64,000 bases of DNA from Paenibacillus paridis (GCF_006345825.1 NZ_VCIX01000071.1:1-64000); one strand, 5' to 3'. Positions 46,844 to 55,929 are shown, numbered from the stretch's first letter. Notes: a model not told the origin generated them from the sequence alone. Numbers and translations are program-made.

Positions 46844-46885
46844 GAATAGGATCGACAACAATAGGTTATGGGGGAGTCGGACACC

Positions 46886-48142
46886 ATGTTGAAAGCGCTT
46901 ATCGTCGATGACGAATACCTGGTTAGGACCGGCATTCGCGAGACCATCGAATGGGCCGAATACGGCGTAGAGATTGTTGGGGACGCCAGCAACGGCTTGG
47001 AAGGACTTGAGCTCGCTCTGCTCCACCAGCCTGATGTCATTGTTACAGACGTACGTATGCCGTATATGAACGGCTTGGAGTTTTTGGAGAAAATTAAAGA
47101 ACATAACCTGCAGTGCGGCGTAATCGTGCTCAGCGGATACGATGAATTTCAATATGCGCAGGAGGCGCTGCGCCACGGGGCGGCGAGCTATCTGCTCAAG
47201 CCGGTTAATATTGAGGAATTGGCGGAAACCGTTCAGCAGATCGGCCGTCAAACGTTGGAGAAAAAAACGAGCAGTATGCAGTTTCAAAAATATAAGCAAG
47301 AAGAAAATGCGATCTCCTCGCAATTTTGGCTGGACTTATTCTTTGGCCGGCTCGCCGACCCCGCCTTGATTCAAGAGAAGTACGATTGGCTCCACATTGC
47401 GATACCGCCGGAAAACAAGCTGATCGTTGCGGTCGTCTCTATTGTGCCGGACTCGGTCACCGCCCAGGATTACGATGACAAGGCCAAATGGACCTCCATC
47501 GAGGAGCGACTCAAGCATTACCTGCAAGAGTATACTATTTCGGCCATCTCCATGATAAGAAGCGCAACGACCGAATGGACCTTGATTGCTACAACCCATC
47601 AGCCGCTCGCCGATTTTGTAGCCGTCATGTATTCTTTTGGTTACGCTGTCATCAAAGCGGCCGAGGAGACGGCTGGCTTCCGGGTAACGGTAGGTTTTGC
47701 GGAAGCGTGTGACCGGTATGCAGGCATTCATGCGGCCTTTGTCAAATCGCGCGAGGCTGCTCGCAAGTCTATCTCGGGTCTTGGCGGCGTGCTGTTCGAG
47801 TCGGAGGACGAGCGTTCGGGTTCCCGACGCGAGGTGCGGGACGCGCTCGCCTATATCCGGCTTCATTATGCCGATAACATCACAGCCGATATGGTCGCTG
47901 ACAAAGTACATGTCAGCTCCACCCATCTCATGCATTTGTTCCGGAAGGATCTCAACAAAACCTTCTATGAATGCCTGACGGAATACCGCATTGATGAAGC
48001 CAAGCGGCTGCTGCGCTATTCCTCTTACCGTGTGTATGAGGTAGGCTTGCAGGTTGGGTTCGGGGATTCCAAATATTTCAGCCAAATTTTCCGCAAAATG
48101 ACCGGAATGTCGCCGAGCGAATATGCCAAACATCATCAATAA
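46886..48142 (+). CDS. YesN-type response regulator (receiver plus AraC HTH)
   Basis: 418 residues. Receiver at about 1-120 with acidic Asp8-Asp9 and phospho-acceptor Asp55 (VTDVRMP); a middle region of about 170 residues typical of YesN proteins; two AraC-type HTH motifs at about 315-415 (VHVSSTHLMHLFRKDLNKTF, VGLQVGFGDSKYFSQIFRKMTGMSPSEY). GGGGGAG lies 9 bases before the ATG at 46886 (a longer ATG at 46868 lacks a site). Predicted activator of the surrounding glycan genes. Confidence 0.88.
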   Translation: MLKALIVDDEYLVRTGIRETIEWAEYGVEIVGDASNGLEGLELALLHQPDVIVTDVRMPYMNGLEFLEKIKEHNLQCGVIVLSGYDEFQYAQEALRHGAASYLLKPVNIEELAETVQQIGRQTLEKKTSSMQFQKYKQEENAISSQFWLDLFFGRLADPALIQEKYDWLHIAIPPENKLIVAVVSIVPDSVTAQDYDDKAKWTSIEERLKHYLQEYTISAISMIRSATTEWTLIATTHQPLADFVAVMYSFGYAVIKAAEETAGFRVTVGFAEACDRYAGIHAAFVKSREAARKSISGLGGVLFESEDERSGSRREVRDALAYIRLHYADNITADMVADKVHVSSTHLMHLFRKDLNKTFYECLTEYRIDEAKRLLRYSSYRVYEVGLQVGFGDSKYFSQIFRKMTGMSPSEYAKHHQ

Positions 48143-49910
48143 GCAGGATCGCAGCGACAAGTCGTCCTCTATTTTGCGAAAATTTAAGATTCGAACCCGA
48201 ATCGTATTCGTCATCGTTGCCGGATTAGCTCTGCACCTGACGCTCATGCTGGGCGTGTTCAACATTTACGCGCACACCTATCTCAAAAACAATCTGTACA
48301 ACCATATCGGCAATATCCAGAAGGAAATCGGCCTGAGCCTGGAGCTGATCGTGGATGACATCCAAATGCTCTCGCTTCGTTTCCTGGTTAATACCGATAT
48401 CTATCGGATCATTGGCGATGCTTCGCTGGCGGAGGACGAGAAGAAAACAAAGGTTCGCTCGCTCATGGAAGGCATCGTCGCCAAAAACGAGCTGATTGGC
48501 GATGTTGTCATCATTACGAGCGAAGGCACCCGCTACCGTTACGTCGCGGATACGGAAATTTTCGAGGACCCTGATGATTTGCTCATTTCCAATATCGAGC
48601 AATCGACGCTGCCCGTCGTTGGCAAGGTGAAGCATGACGCCGAAGGGAAAGCCTATATTGTGTTCGGGCAAAAATACCGCAATTTCAATACCGGGCAAAG
48701 CATTGGCATCATTTTGGTTTACGTGCGAGAATCCTCGCTGTTTAATTTGTATAAGCCTGCCTTTGAAGGCATGGGCTATTCCTATATCGCCTCGGCGAAT
48801 AACGAGGTCATCTCGCATCCGGATAAACGTGTCGTCGGCAACACCCTTCTGGAATCCGACGCGTTTCATCCCGCCGACAAGGCGGGTTATCGCAACGTAT
48901 CCTCCGGCCACGATAATTATGTGCTAAGCACTTATCCGCTGAGCGAGCGCCTCAACCGATTCGGCGTAAGCTGGAAACTGGTTTCCGTCGTGTCACGCCC
49001 GCAGTTATTCGGTGCTATTAATGAAGGAAACCGAAATGCGCTGTTTTTCGCCTTGCTGGCGTTCATCGGCCTGTTCATTCTATCCTTCTACCTGGCATCC
49101 AAAATTACGGAGCCCGTATTTAATTTGACAAGAAAGCTGAGCAACATCGGCAAATCAGGCCTGCAGCTGATGAATGACCGAAAAAAACCGAGCGACGAAA
49201 TCAGCGAGCTGGAAAACAGCTATTACTCAATGATCGACCGGATCAATAACCTCATTCATGAGAACAACGAGGAGAAGGAGAAGCAGCGGGTTATGGAGCT
49301 CACTGCGCTGCAATCGCAAATCAATCCTCACTTCCTGTACAACACGCTGGATGCAATTACGTGGACGGCAAGACTGAAGAAGCAGCCGGAGATCGAGCGC
49401 ATGATTTCCGCTTTGGCGACGTTTTTCCGAATCAGCCTTCATAAAGGGGATAAGCATATCCCTATCGAGGAGGAAATCCGGCTCGTGCAAAGCTTCGTGA
49501 CCGTGGAGCTGATGCGCTTTCCGGACAAATATGACGTGACCTACGATATCCCGGAGCCGCTGCGGAAAATTCGGATTCTAAAGCTGATTCTTCAGCCACT
49601 GGTGGAAAATGCCATCAAGCACGGCATGAGCGAGAAGCAGGGAAAAGGTCTGGTCGAGGTAAAAAGCTGGCGGGACGAGGCTTATCTTTATTTTGAAGTC
49701 AAGGATGACGGGGTTGGCTTTAAGAGCCATGCCAACGTTCAAAGCACGGACAAAAACATCTTATTTCAAAGCGGGTATGGCCTAAGAAACGTGGACGAGC
49801 GCATTAAGCTCGAATATGGCGCAGAATCGGGTTTAAGCATTACAAGCGAACCCGGCAAAGGCACAACGGCCCTGATCCGAATTCGCTTGCGTGCGGATTA
49901 TATCTCGTGA
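48123..49910 (+). CDS. YesM-type sensor histidine kinase
   Basis: 595 residues. TM helix at about 28-48, large extracytoplasmic dCache-like sensor to about 300, TM near 306-325, HAMP, His403 in NPHFLYNTLDAI of the HisKA_7TM/YesM kind, and a HATPase domain with LVENAIKHG, DDGVGF and YGLRNVDERI. It overlaps the YesN gene by 20 bases. Tail to tail overlap of 13 bases with the Cache-only gene that follows. Confidence 0.88.
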   Translation: MPNIINKQDRSDKSSSILRKFKIRTRIVFVIVAGLALHLTLMLGVFNIYAHTYLKNNLYNHIGNIQKEIGLSLELIVDDIQMLSLRFLVNTDIYRIIGDASLAEDEKKTKVRSLMEGIVAKNELIGDVVIITSEGTRYRYVADTEIFEDPDDLLISNIEQSTLPVVGKVKHDAEGKAYIVFGQKYRNFNTGQSIGIILVYVRESSLFNLYKPAFEGMGYSYIASANNEVISHPDKRVVGNTLLESDAFHPADKAGYRNVSSGHDNYVLSTYPLSERLNRFGVSWKLVSVVSRPQLFGAINEGNRNALFFALLAFIGLFILSFYLASKITEPVFNLTRKLSNIGKSGLQLMNDRKKPSDEISELENSYYSMIDRINNLIHENNEEKEKQRVMELTALQSQINPHFLYNTLDAITWTARLKKQPEIERMISALATFFRISLHKGDKHIPIEEEIRLVQSFVTVELMRFPDKYDVTYDIPEPLRKIRILKLILQPLVENAIKHGMSEKQGKGLVEVKSWRDEAYLYFEVKDDGVGFKSHANVQSTDKNILFQSGYGLRNVDERIKLEYGAESGLSITSEPGKGTTALIRIRLRADYIS

Positions 49911-50884
49911 TGCCTGCGCATTTTTTTGTACAAATCCTTTAACGGCGCAAGTATGCTCCGGGATAACCGCTGGATTAAGACAAAAAACAAAGCCAATATG
50001 AAAATGCCGACTCCGATTAGCGTATTTCTTAGCAATCGGAGTTCGCTTTTGATGGGCTCCCCCGATATGAGAATGCCCATCCGATCCTCCGAGTGATACA
50101 AGCGGTACAGCAGCACGATCCCCTGGTCCGTCCGATTAATGGTCATTTCCTGATCGGGCAGCGTCTCATGCAGGCTCCCCTCCATCCACTGATCCGGCTC
50201 CTGCTGCAATCCATTAGCGTCGACAACCGACTGGTCATGCGTCAAGATAAACGTCGGATACCCTCCATAAAGCTCGGGATCATCCGTATGATAAAAGCTG
50301 TTCATTTTTTTCAGATCCACGGTCATCAGCAGCAAACCCACGCTTAGCCCATGCTTATCTATAATTTTGGCCGTATAAACAAGCCTTCTGCGCGGATCGG
50401 AATTTTTGTAAACAAGAGAGCTTGGCGACTGAATCATCCACTCCGAGGTCAGGTCAGAGCCCAGAAACTTCGCATATTCGGTTACCTGCTTGATTTCATG
50501 GAACGGACGGATCGCAGAGACGTTGCTTGATGCGTAGACGCTTCCGCTATTGCCGTATAGAACCATGTCCAAAATATAGAGGTTCGATGAAATCATCCCG
50601 TCCAAAATAGGCGGGATCGTATTATCGTAATCGCTGCTCGACAAGGATTCATGGACAACCGTATTGTTCGTAACCAGGCTAGCCATTTCCTCCATCCACT
50701 TCATGAACAGTTGGGCGTTTTTGTGCTGCTGGCCCGTATATTGAAGGGAAAGCTGGCGCTGCATTTCCGAGCTTCTGTTCTCGATCGTTCGGAATACAAG
50801 GATACTGGACAATACGACATACAATAGAATGACTGATAATAATATGATTTTCATCTTCTTATCCAGTGATCGGAACAACCCCAT
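49898..50884 (-). CDS. Kinase-less Cache-domain membrane sensor
   Basis: 328 residues: TM at about 10-33, an extracytoplasmic dCache-like domain of about 230 residues (VLYGNSGSVYASSNV, SVGLLLMTVDLKKMNSFY), TM at about 290-312, and the first half of a HAMP segment (LAPLKDLYKKMRRHHEI) where it ends. There is no kinase domain. The gene lies opposite YesM, overlapping 13 bp, and its promoter has the shared motif. Start could also be TTG 50878 (AGAGGG 6 bases before) or ATG 50884. Perhaps an accessory ligand sensor or decoy for the kinase. Confidence 0.7.
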   Translation of the reverse strand: MGLFRSLDKKMKIILLSVILLYVVLSSILVFRTIENRSSEMQRQLSLQYTGQQHKNAQLFMKWMEEMASLVTNNTVVHESLSSSDYDNTIPPILDGMISSNLYILDMVLYGNSGSVYASSNVSAIRPFHEIKQVTEYAKFLGSDLTSEWMIQSPSSLVYKNSDPRRRLVYTAKIIDKHGLSVGLLLMTVDLKKMNSFYHTDDPELYGGYPTFILTHDQSVVDANGLQQEPDQWMEGSLHETLPDQEMTINRTDQGIVLLYRLYHSEDRMGILISGEPIKSELRLLRNTLIGVGIFILALFFVLIQRLSRSILAPLKDLYKKMRRHHEI

Positions 50885-50939
50885 CCCTCTTTTCCCTGCT
50901 GCCTTGTTGTTGTCTATCCCTATTGTACCGCAACTGTCA

Positions 50940-50952
50940 TTTAAGCGCTTTC
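50940..50952. promoter_or_regulatory. cre-like site in the Cache-protein leader
   Basis: TTTAAGCGCTTTC, about +9 to +21 from the predicted start site. Confidence 0.45.
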
Positions 50953-50967
50953 TTTTATCGCCTGTCG

Positions 50968-51020
50968 ATATTACCATGGAAGGCGTGCGATAGACACCCC
51001 GCTAACCTGCGAAATGGTTT
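50968..51020 (-). promoter_or_regulatory. Shared-motif promoter 7 (Cache sensor)
   Basis: AAACCATTTCGCAG (51020-51007), 33 bp, extended TGGTAATAT -10 (TAATAT at 50973-50968). Confidence 0.7.
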
Positions 51021-51072
51021 GTTAAAGCATGATTTTCCCTACATTATATAAGTTGAACTGAAGTTTCTCGTT

Positions 51073-51213
51073 TTGGTCGCTGCGCGAGTAAATCATTCTT
51101 ACGATCGCGGTTCCAGCTAGATTCTTGATTTCAATAGATATGACAAGGTAAGAATCTAACTGCAAAGGCGAACACTTCGTTTCTCCAGAACGATCTTCTC
51201 GCTTCACTTAAAC
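51073..51213 (-). repeat. Dispersed ~140-bp repeat, copy 2
   Basis: Reverse complement of copy 1 (207-344), about 85 percent identical by eye. A short ORF across it is a by-product. No gene is seen between 51021 and 51280. Confidence 0.8.
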
Positions 51214-51280
51214 TGTATTTCTTTCGTTCAACCTATATAGATGGACTAGAACTCACACTTTGTCAATGATCGTTAATCTT

Positions 51281-51955
51281 CTAATGCTTGCGCAGCTTCT
51301 TCGATATCTGGTTCCCGGCTGTCTGGATCAATTGCACGAGCAAGATCAGGATGATGACGCACACGTACATGACGTCGGGCTGCCAGCGCTGATAGCCATA
51401 ACGGATCGCCACATCGCCAAGCCCTCCCGCACCAAGCACGCCGGCCATTGCCGTAGCGCCAATCAGGCCAATGGTCGCAATCGTCAAGCCTAGCACGATT
51501 CCCGGCCTTGCCTCCTTCAGCAGCACCTTCCAAATAATCTGCCGTCTAGAAGCGCCCATCGCCTGAAAGGCCTCAATGACGCCGGGGTTCACCTCCAGCA
51601 AAGCAGACTCAATCAGCCTCGCAATATATGGCGCGGTGTAGAAGACGAGCGGCACGATGGCCCCTTTCACGCCAATGGTCGTATGCACAATCCATTTTGT
51701 AATCGGGATGATGGCAATGAGTATGATGATGAAGGGGACAGAGCGCAGCACGTTGATGACCGCATTCAAGACCGGATAAAGCACCTTGTTCGCATAGATA
51801 TGGTTAGGTCGCAGAACCACTAGGCAAACGCCTAGAAATAGGCCGATAAGCGTGGAGAAAAAAAGCGAATAAACGACCATTGCCGCCGTTTCCCCAAGCG
51901 ACTCCAGATACAAATCATAATTAGCTATGAAACTGTTCATAAAGCTATTCAGCAT
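51281..51955 (-). CDS. metI: Methionine ABC importer permease MetI
   Basis: 224 residues with five helices and EAA-type loop (EAFQAMGASRRQIIWKVLLKEARPGI). Start at ATG 51955 (AGGTG 7 bases before), overlapping metN by 11 bases; a longer in-frame reading to 52054 lies wholly within metN. Forms the channel with MetN. Confidence 0.9.
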   Translation of the reverse strand: MLNSFMNSFIANYDLYLESLGETAAMVVYSLFFSTLIGLFLGVCLVVLRPNHIYANKVLYPVLNAVINVLRSVPFIIILIAIIPITKWIVHTTIGVKGAIVPLVFYTAPYIARLIESALLEVNPGVIEAFQAMGASRRQIIWKVLLKEARPGIVLGLTIATIGLIGATAMAGVLGAGGLGDVAIRYGYQRWQPDVMYVCVIILILLVQLIQTAGNQISKKLRKH

Positions 51956-52973
51956 GCTCCAGCACCTCCACCTGTATGCCGTTTTGTTCCATGTAGGCCA
52001 TGCCTTCCTGAATGACAGACGGCTCGCCGGGCAGGCTAATAACGAGAAAACCAAATACGCTATCCTTGATTTTCGTTATATTCCCGTACAAAATGCTGGG
52101 CCGCAGCTGATAACGCAGCGTCAAATCAGCCAAGATAGGCTCGCTTACCATTTCGCCTACGAATGAAATACGCAGCAATCGCCTTGATGCGGCCTCGTTC
52201 GCGGCCCGCTGCAGCAGCTCGTTAGGCAAGTCGGCGTCAAACACGCTTTTGATAAATTTCCTCGTTGTTTCCGTCTTCGGCTTCGTAAACAGCTCCAGCA
52301 CCGTACCCTGCTCTACGATGGCACCGCCCTCCATCACCGCCACACGATCGCATATCTTCTTGACGACATACATTTCATGGGTAATGAGCACGACCGTGAT
52401 GCCGTAGGAGCGATGAATATCGAGCAGCAATTGCAAAATGGAATCGGTCGTTTGCGGATCGAGCGCGGACGTCGCCTCATCGCATAATAAGATTTCCGGC
52501 TCGTTGGCCAGCGCCCTGGCAATAGCTACGCGCTGCTTCTGGCCACCCGACAATTGAGCGGGATACGCGTCCTTCTTGTCCTCCAGCCCAACAAGCGAAA
52601 GCAGCTCGCCGACCCTCGCCTGAATCTGCTGCTTCGCTGCGCCAGCCAGCGCCAGCGGCGCGGCAATATTTTGATAGACGGTACTCGACATTAGCAAATT
52701 GAAGTTTTGAAAAATCATGCCGATCTTGCGCCGCATCATCCGAAGCTGGTGCTCGCTAAGGCCGGCGAGCTCCGTATCTTGGATTCGTACGCGGCCCGAC
52801 GTCGGCCTCTCCAAATAGTTGATGCAGCGAAGCAGCGAGCTCTTGCCCGCTCCGCTGTAACCAATAATGCCGAAGATTTCCCCTTTGCGGATATGCAGGC
52901 TGGCATCTTTTACGGCATGGATTTCCTGCTTGCCTTGCTGAAACGTCTTGCTAACCTTCTCCATCCAAATCAC
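51945..52973 (-). CDS. metN: Methionine ABC importer ATP-binding protein MetN
   Basis: 342 residues. Walker A GYSGAGKSS, signature LSGGQKQRV, Walker B ILLCDEATSALD, switch His (LITHEM), and a C-terminal NIL (ACT-like) domain at about 260-340 (ILRISFVGEMVSEP, GNITKIKDSVFGFLVIS) that senses methionine to inhibit transport. GTG start with GGAGGAA 6 bases before. Confidence 0.93.
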   Translation of the reverse strand: MIWMEKVSKTFQQGKQEIHAVKDASLHIRKGEIFGIIGYSGAGKSSLLRCINYLERPTSGRVRIQDTELAGLSEHQLRMMRRKIGMIFQNFNLLMSSTVYQNIAAPLALAGAAKQQIQARVGELLSLVGLEDKKDAYPAQLSGGQKQRVAIARALANEPEILLCDEATSALDPQTTDSILQLLLDIHRSYGITVVLITHEMYVVKKICDRVAVMEGGAIVEQGTVLELFTKPKTETTRKFIKSVFDADLPNELLQRAANEAASRRLLRISFVGEMVSEPILADLTLRYQLRPSILYGNITKIKDSVFGFLVISLPGEPSVIQEGMAYMEQNGIQVEVLEHAE

Positions 52974-53047
52974 GATACTTCCTCCGCCTCCATTGAAATG
53001 GTAAAAGGTCTCTTCCACTAAGAAGAGACCCGGGCTTTCTGCAACGA

Positions 53048-53872
53048 CTACCAGGATGCTACGATATAAGTGCCGTATTTTTCTTCGACAAATTTCTTTA
53101 CTTGATCGGAGTGATAAGCCTTAATCAGTCGTTGGAACACCGGTTTATCCTTATCCTCCGTTCTTACGGCGATGATGTTCACCCAAGGCGAATCCTTCGG
53201 CTCGATAAAAATTGCATCCTTCGTTGGCACGAAGCCCGCTTCCACCGCATAGTTCGTATTAATCACCGCTGCCGTCAAATCGCCAAGCGCTTTTGGAATA
53301 AAGGCCGCGTCCAGCTCCTCGAACTTCAGGTTCAGCTTGTTCTCGGCAATATCGCGCACGGTTGCCGTAATCCCCACGCCCTCTTTGAGCTTGATCAGAC
53401 CCGCGTTTTCAAACAAAATCAACGCACGCGCGCCATTGGTCGGATCATTCGGCAAGCCGATTACGTCACCGTCCTTGATTTCGGAAACGTCTTTGATCTT
53501 CTCGGAATAGAAGCCGATCGGGAAGTTAAGCGTGTTGGCAATTTTCACGATATCCAAATTGTTATCCTTCTTGAATTGATCGAGATAAGGCTCATGCTGG
53601 AATGCGTTCGCATCTAGCTCCCCTTCAGCAAGCACTTTATTCGGCTGTACATAGTCATTGAATACCACCAGCTCAATCTCTAGATTGTCCTTGGCTGCAA
53701 CCTCCTGTACTTGCTTCCAGATCTCCTCCTCGACACCTGCCGATATGCCAACCTTCAGCTTCGCCTTATCGTCATTGCCCTCTGCCCCATTGGAGTCCGA
53801 CTTGCTGCCGCAAGCAGCAAGCGCCGCTGTTAATACCAGAGTCAGCACAACCATTACGATTTTCTGCTTCAT
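53048..53872 (-). CDS. metQ: Methionine-binding lipoprotein MetQ
   Basis: 274 residues. Lipobox LAAC (Cys21) then NlpA/MetQ fold with KVGISAGVEEEIWKQVQE, NKVLAEGELDANAFQHEPYL and PNDPTNGARALILFENAG. First gene of the operon metQ-metN-metI, 74 bp before metN. It captures methionine outside the membrane. Confidence 0.93.
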   Translation of the reverse strand: MKQKIVMVVLTLVLTAALAACGSKSDSNGAEGNDDKAKLKVGISAGVEEEIWKQVQEVAAKDNLEIELVVFNDYVQPNKVLAEGELDANAFQHEPYLDQFKKDNNLDIVKIANTLNFPIGFYSEKIKDVSEIKDGDVIGLPNDPTNGARALILFENAGLIKLKEGVGITATVRDIAENKLNLKFEELDAAFIPKALGDLTAAVINTNYAVEAGFVPTKDAIFIEPKDSPWVNIIAVRTEDKDKPVFQRLIKAYHSDQVKKFVEEKYGTYIVASW

Positions 53873-53921
53873 TCATGTTTCCCCCTGCTCCGATTTGTTT
53901 TCAGGTGAATCAAGCGCCCAG

Positions 53922-53989
53922 AAAAAACAGAAAAGCTCTTATTCCAACGCATACGGCTGCTTCTGCCGTTGCGTGAAATAAGAGCTTTT
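53922..53989 (-). terminator. Leader hairpin with T run before metQ (attenuator candidate)
   Basis: AAAAGCTCTTATT paired with AATAAGAGCTTTT, enclosing CACGCAACGGC..GCCGTATGCGTTG, then TTCTGTTTTTTC on the minus strand. It lies between the promoter and metQ about 50-120 bases upstream of the ATG. It has no S-box, T-box or other riboswitch signature I could identify. Confidence 0.55.
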
Positions 53990-54031
53990 AGTCTTCTAAT
54001 CAGCTCAATTTCTTATTATTCCGATGAATTT

Positions 54032-54061
54032 ACTATAGATTACGATCCAGCTTATTGTCAA
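54032..54061 (-). promoter_or_regulatory. metQ operon promoter, -35 overlapping the GH110 stop codon
   Basis: TTGACA (54061-54056), 18-bp spacer, TATAGT (54037-54032), with the ATTATTCCGATG motif starting 4 bases after. The TGA of the GH110 gene is inside the -35 box. Confidence 0.75.
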
Positions 54062-55827
54062 TGCTTTTTTGTAATTAAAAAGCTAGCTTTTCCATTTATG
54101 ACCATACGCATGGCCCCATCACCGATCCATTCATTTGCAGAAATCGTTTCATCACTGCAAGCCGTCAGCGCAATGAGCTCCTGGCCCCCATCTTGCTCAC
54201 CCTCACATGCCAGAACATTGATTTCGTTGTTGCTGAAAAGGAGCGATCGGGTGCTTTTGGCATGGAGGACCGCTTCTTTGCCCGTCCAGAAACGGTTGTT
54301 TTCTATTCGAATATTCTGATGAACAGGCTTATTGGCATCGCATTCCGAATTCTCGGGGGCGATCAGAATGGCCGGCTGCCCATTTCCCCAACCGCACTCG
54401 CGGAATTGATTGCCGCGAATGGTCAGGTCCTGCACTGCACCTGACTCATACCAGCTTTCGGCATCATTCGCCACCAAAACTCCGCTCATCGCCAGCCGAT
54501 CAAACACATTATGCTCGATTACAGCCTTACGGCGCGTCGTAACCAGAATGCCCCTAGTCGGTATTCGGGCAAAATAATTGCCGGAAATGACGACCTCGGG
54601 CGTCCAAGTCACGTTCTCGATAACGTCGCCGATTCTCGTTTCTTCCGGCACTGGCTCCGCCAAGGTAAGCACGATCTCCCGGGGGCTGAACCAATCCACC
54701 GATAGAATGCTGCCAGTGCCATAAATGCCAAGGGTAGCGGCTCTGACCAATGCGATAGCGTCTCCGGGAAAGAAGGCCTGAAAGCCGTAGCTTTGCGGAT
54801 GCATGAACCGGACTAGCAGGCGGTTCGGCGCGGGGATGTCCATAATTCGCAAATGCGTGCCATGCACATTGATTGGATCATCATGTCCGCCGACAAATTG
54901 GCTATTGGTGATTCTGATCACCCCTCTGCAGCCCGACACATGAATAAAATCCGCAAAGGCGGCCACGGTCCGCCCGGTTTCGGCGCGCGGCGACAAATTC
55001 ATTTCCTCAAAGCAAAGGTCCTCGCTGTACTGGCATACAATACCGAGTCCATGCATGAAATGCATGCCCACTCGTTGCCACCGAATATTCCGGCTCCTCA
55101 GGATGAACGCCCCTACCTGGTCCCGCAGCCCGTCACGCGCTTGAAGGACCCTTCCGGCAGCCATGTCTATGGAATAATCGAAGAACAGCCTTAGCCGCAT
55201 TGGCTCCAGCTCCTCGACATGAACGGCTTGCGCAATCAAGTTATCTATACGCCAGGTCGTGTTGCGTTCAGGATCGTATTCCTGCATGGGGCCTTCGCGG
55301 AAGCGCCAGCCCTCTCCTATCCAGAATAACTTTCCGTCTTCCAGCTCATACCTCGAATCAGGATGGACGCGCACGTCGAAGCAGCAGCCATGGCTCCTCT
55401 CCACACTCATCTCCACAACGGTAGGCCGTTCATAATCCATATTCAAATTCCTTACTTCCATATTGAAGCAATCATCCATGACGAGCATGGTTTGCTTGCC
55501 ATGGAATACGAACAAGGAGCCATTTCCTTCGAGAATAAGCTCACTCATCCCTTTAAACCAAAGGGCTACCGTCTTCGTTACGTCCGAATTTTCTTCCTCG
55601 CTAGCTGTATTGGTGACGTAATACGGCGTTCTGACCGCTTCCTCGGGATAAAAATCGTAGCGCCCGTGCGGGCAGTCCAAAATAATCGCGCCGGAATGGC
55701 TTGCAGCAGCCTCTATGGCGAGTCTCATAGCACGCTGGGCATCCTTTCCCGAATTGGGCTTTGCCCCATAATCCGTTAAACGAATAACCGTTGGAATAGC
55801 AACCTCTTCTTGACCGGTTTTCAACAT
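54058..55827 (-). CDS. GH110-like alpha-1,3-galactosidase
   Basis: 589 residues, no signal peptide. The beta-helix rungs include the GH110 hallmarks DDPINVHGTHLRI, and GGHDDP provides the acidic residues of the active site, plus VIRLTDYGAKPNSGKDA at the N terminus. GH110 enzymes release alpha-1,3-linked galactose (blood-group B and Galili-type caps). Start at ATG 55827, AAGGGG 6 bases before. Its own terminator-protected promoter separates it from the GH101-like gene. A generic beta-helix enzyme is the alternative. Confidence 0.72.
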   Translation of the reverse strand: MLKTGQEEVAIPTVIRLTDYGAKPNSGKDAQRAMRLAIEAAASHSGAIILDCPHGRYDFYPEEAVRTPYYVTNTASEEENSDVTKTVALWFKGMSELILEGNGSLFVFHGKQTMLVMDDCFNMEVRNLNMDYERPTVVEMSVERSHGCCFDVRVHPDSRYELEDGKLFWIGEGWRFREGPMQEYDPERNTTWRIDNLIAQAVHVEELEPMRLRLFFDYSIDMAAGRVLQARDGLRDQVGAFILRSRNIRWQRVGMHFMHGLGIVCQYSEDLCFEEMNLSPRAETGRTVAAFADFIHVSGCRGVIRITNSQFVGGHDDPINVHGTHLRIMDIPAPNRLLVRFMHPQSYGFQAFFPGDAIALVRAATLGIYGTGSILSVDWFSPREIVLTLAEPVPEETRIGDVIENVTWTPEVVISGNYFARIPTRGILVTTRRKAVIEHNVFDRLAMSGVLVANDAESWYESGAVQDLTIRGNQFRECGWGNGQPAILIAPENSECDANKPVHQNIRIENNRFWTGKEAVLHAKSTRSLLFSNNEINVLACEGEQDGGQELIALTACSDETISANEWIGDGAMRMVINGKASFLITKKH

Positions 55828-55870
55828 AATCATCCCCTTTACTAATAGTTAGTTAGACCTTAATAAATAA

Positions 55871-55918
55871 AAAAACACCCGCCGTATCCGGCTAGTTAAC
55901 TAACCGGAGTTCGACGGG
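55871..55918 (-). terminator. Terminator after the GH101-like gene
   Basis: Stem GCCCGTCG / CGGCGGGT with CCGG inner stem around a GTTAGTTAACTA loop, then seven T on the minus strand. Confidence 0.7.
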
Positions 55919-55929
55919 CTTCAAACCTT

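Noticed and set aside
51022..51207. 61-residue ORF in the repeat copy
   Set aside because: Lies inside the dispersed repeat and is not kept in the other copy.
53873..54060. SAM (S-box) or T-box riboswitch for metQ
   Set aside because: Neither the S-box core nor the T-box AGGGTGGAACCGCG sequence is present.
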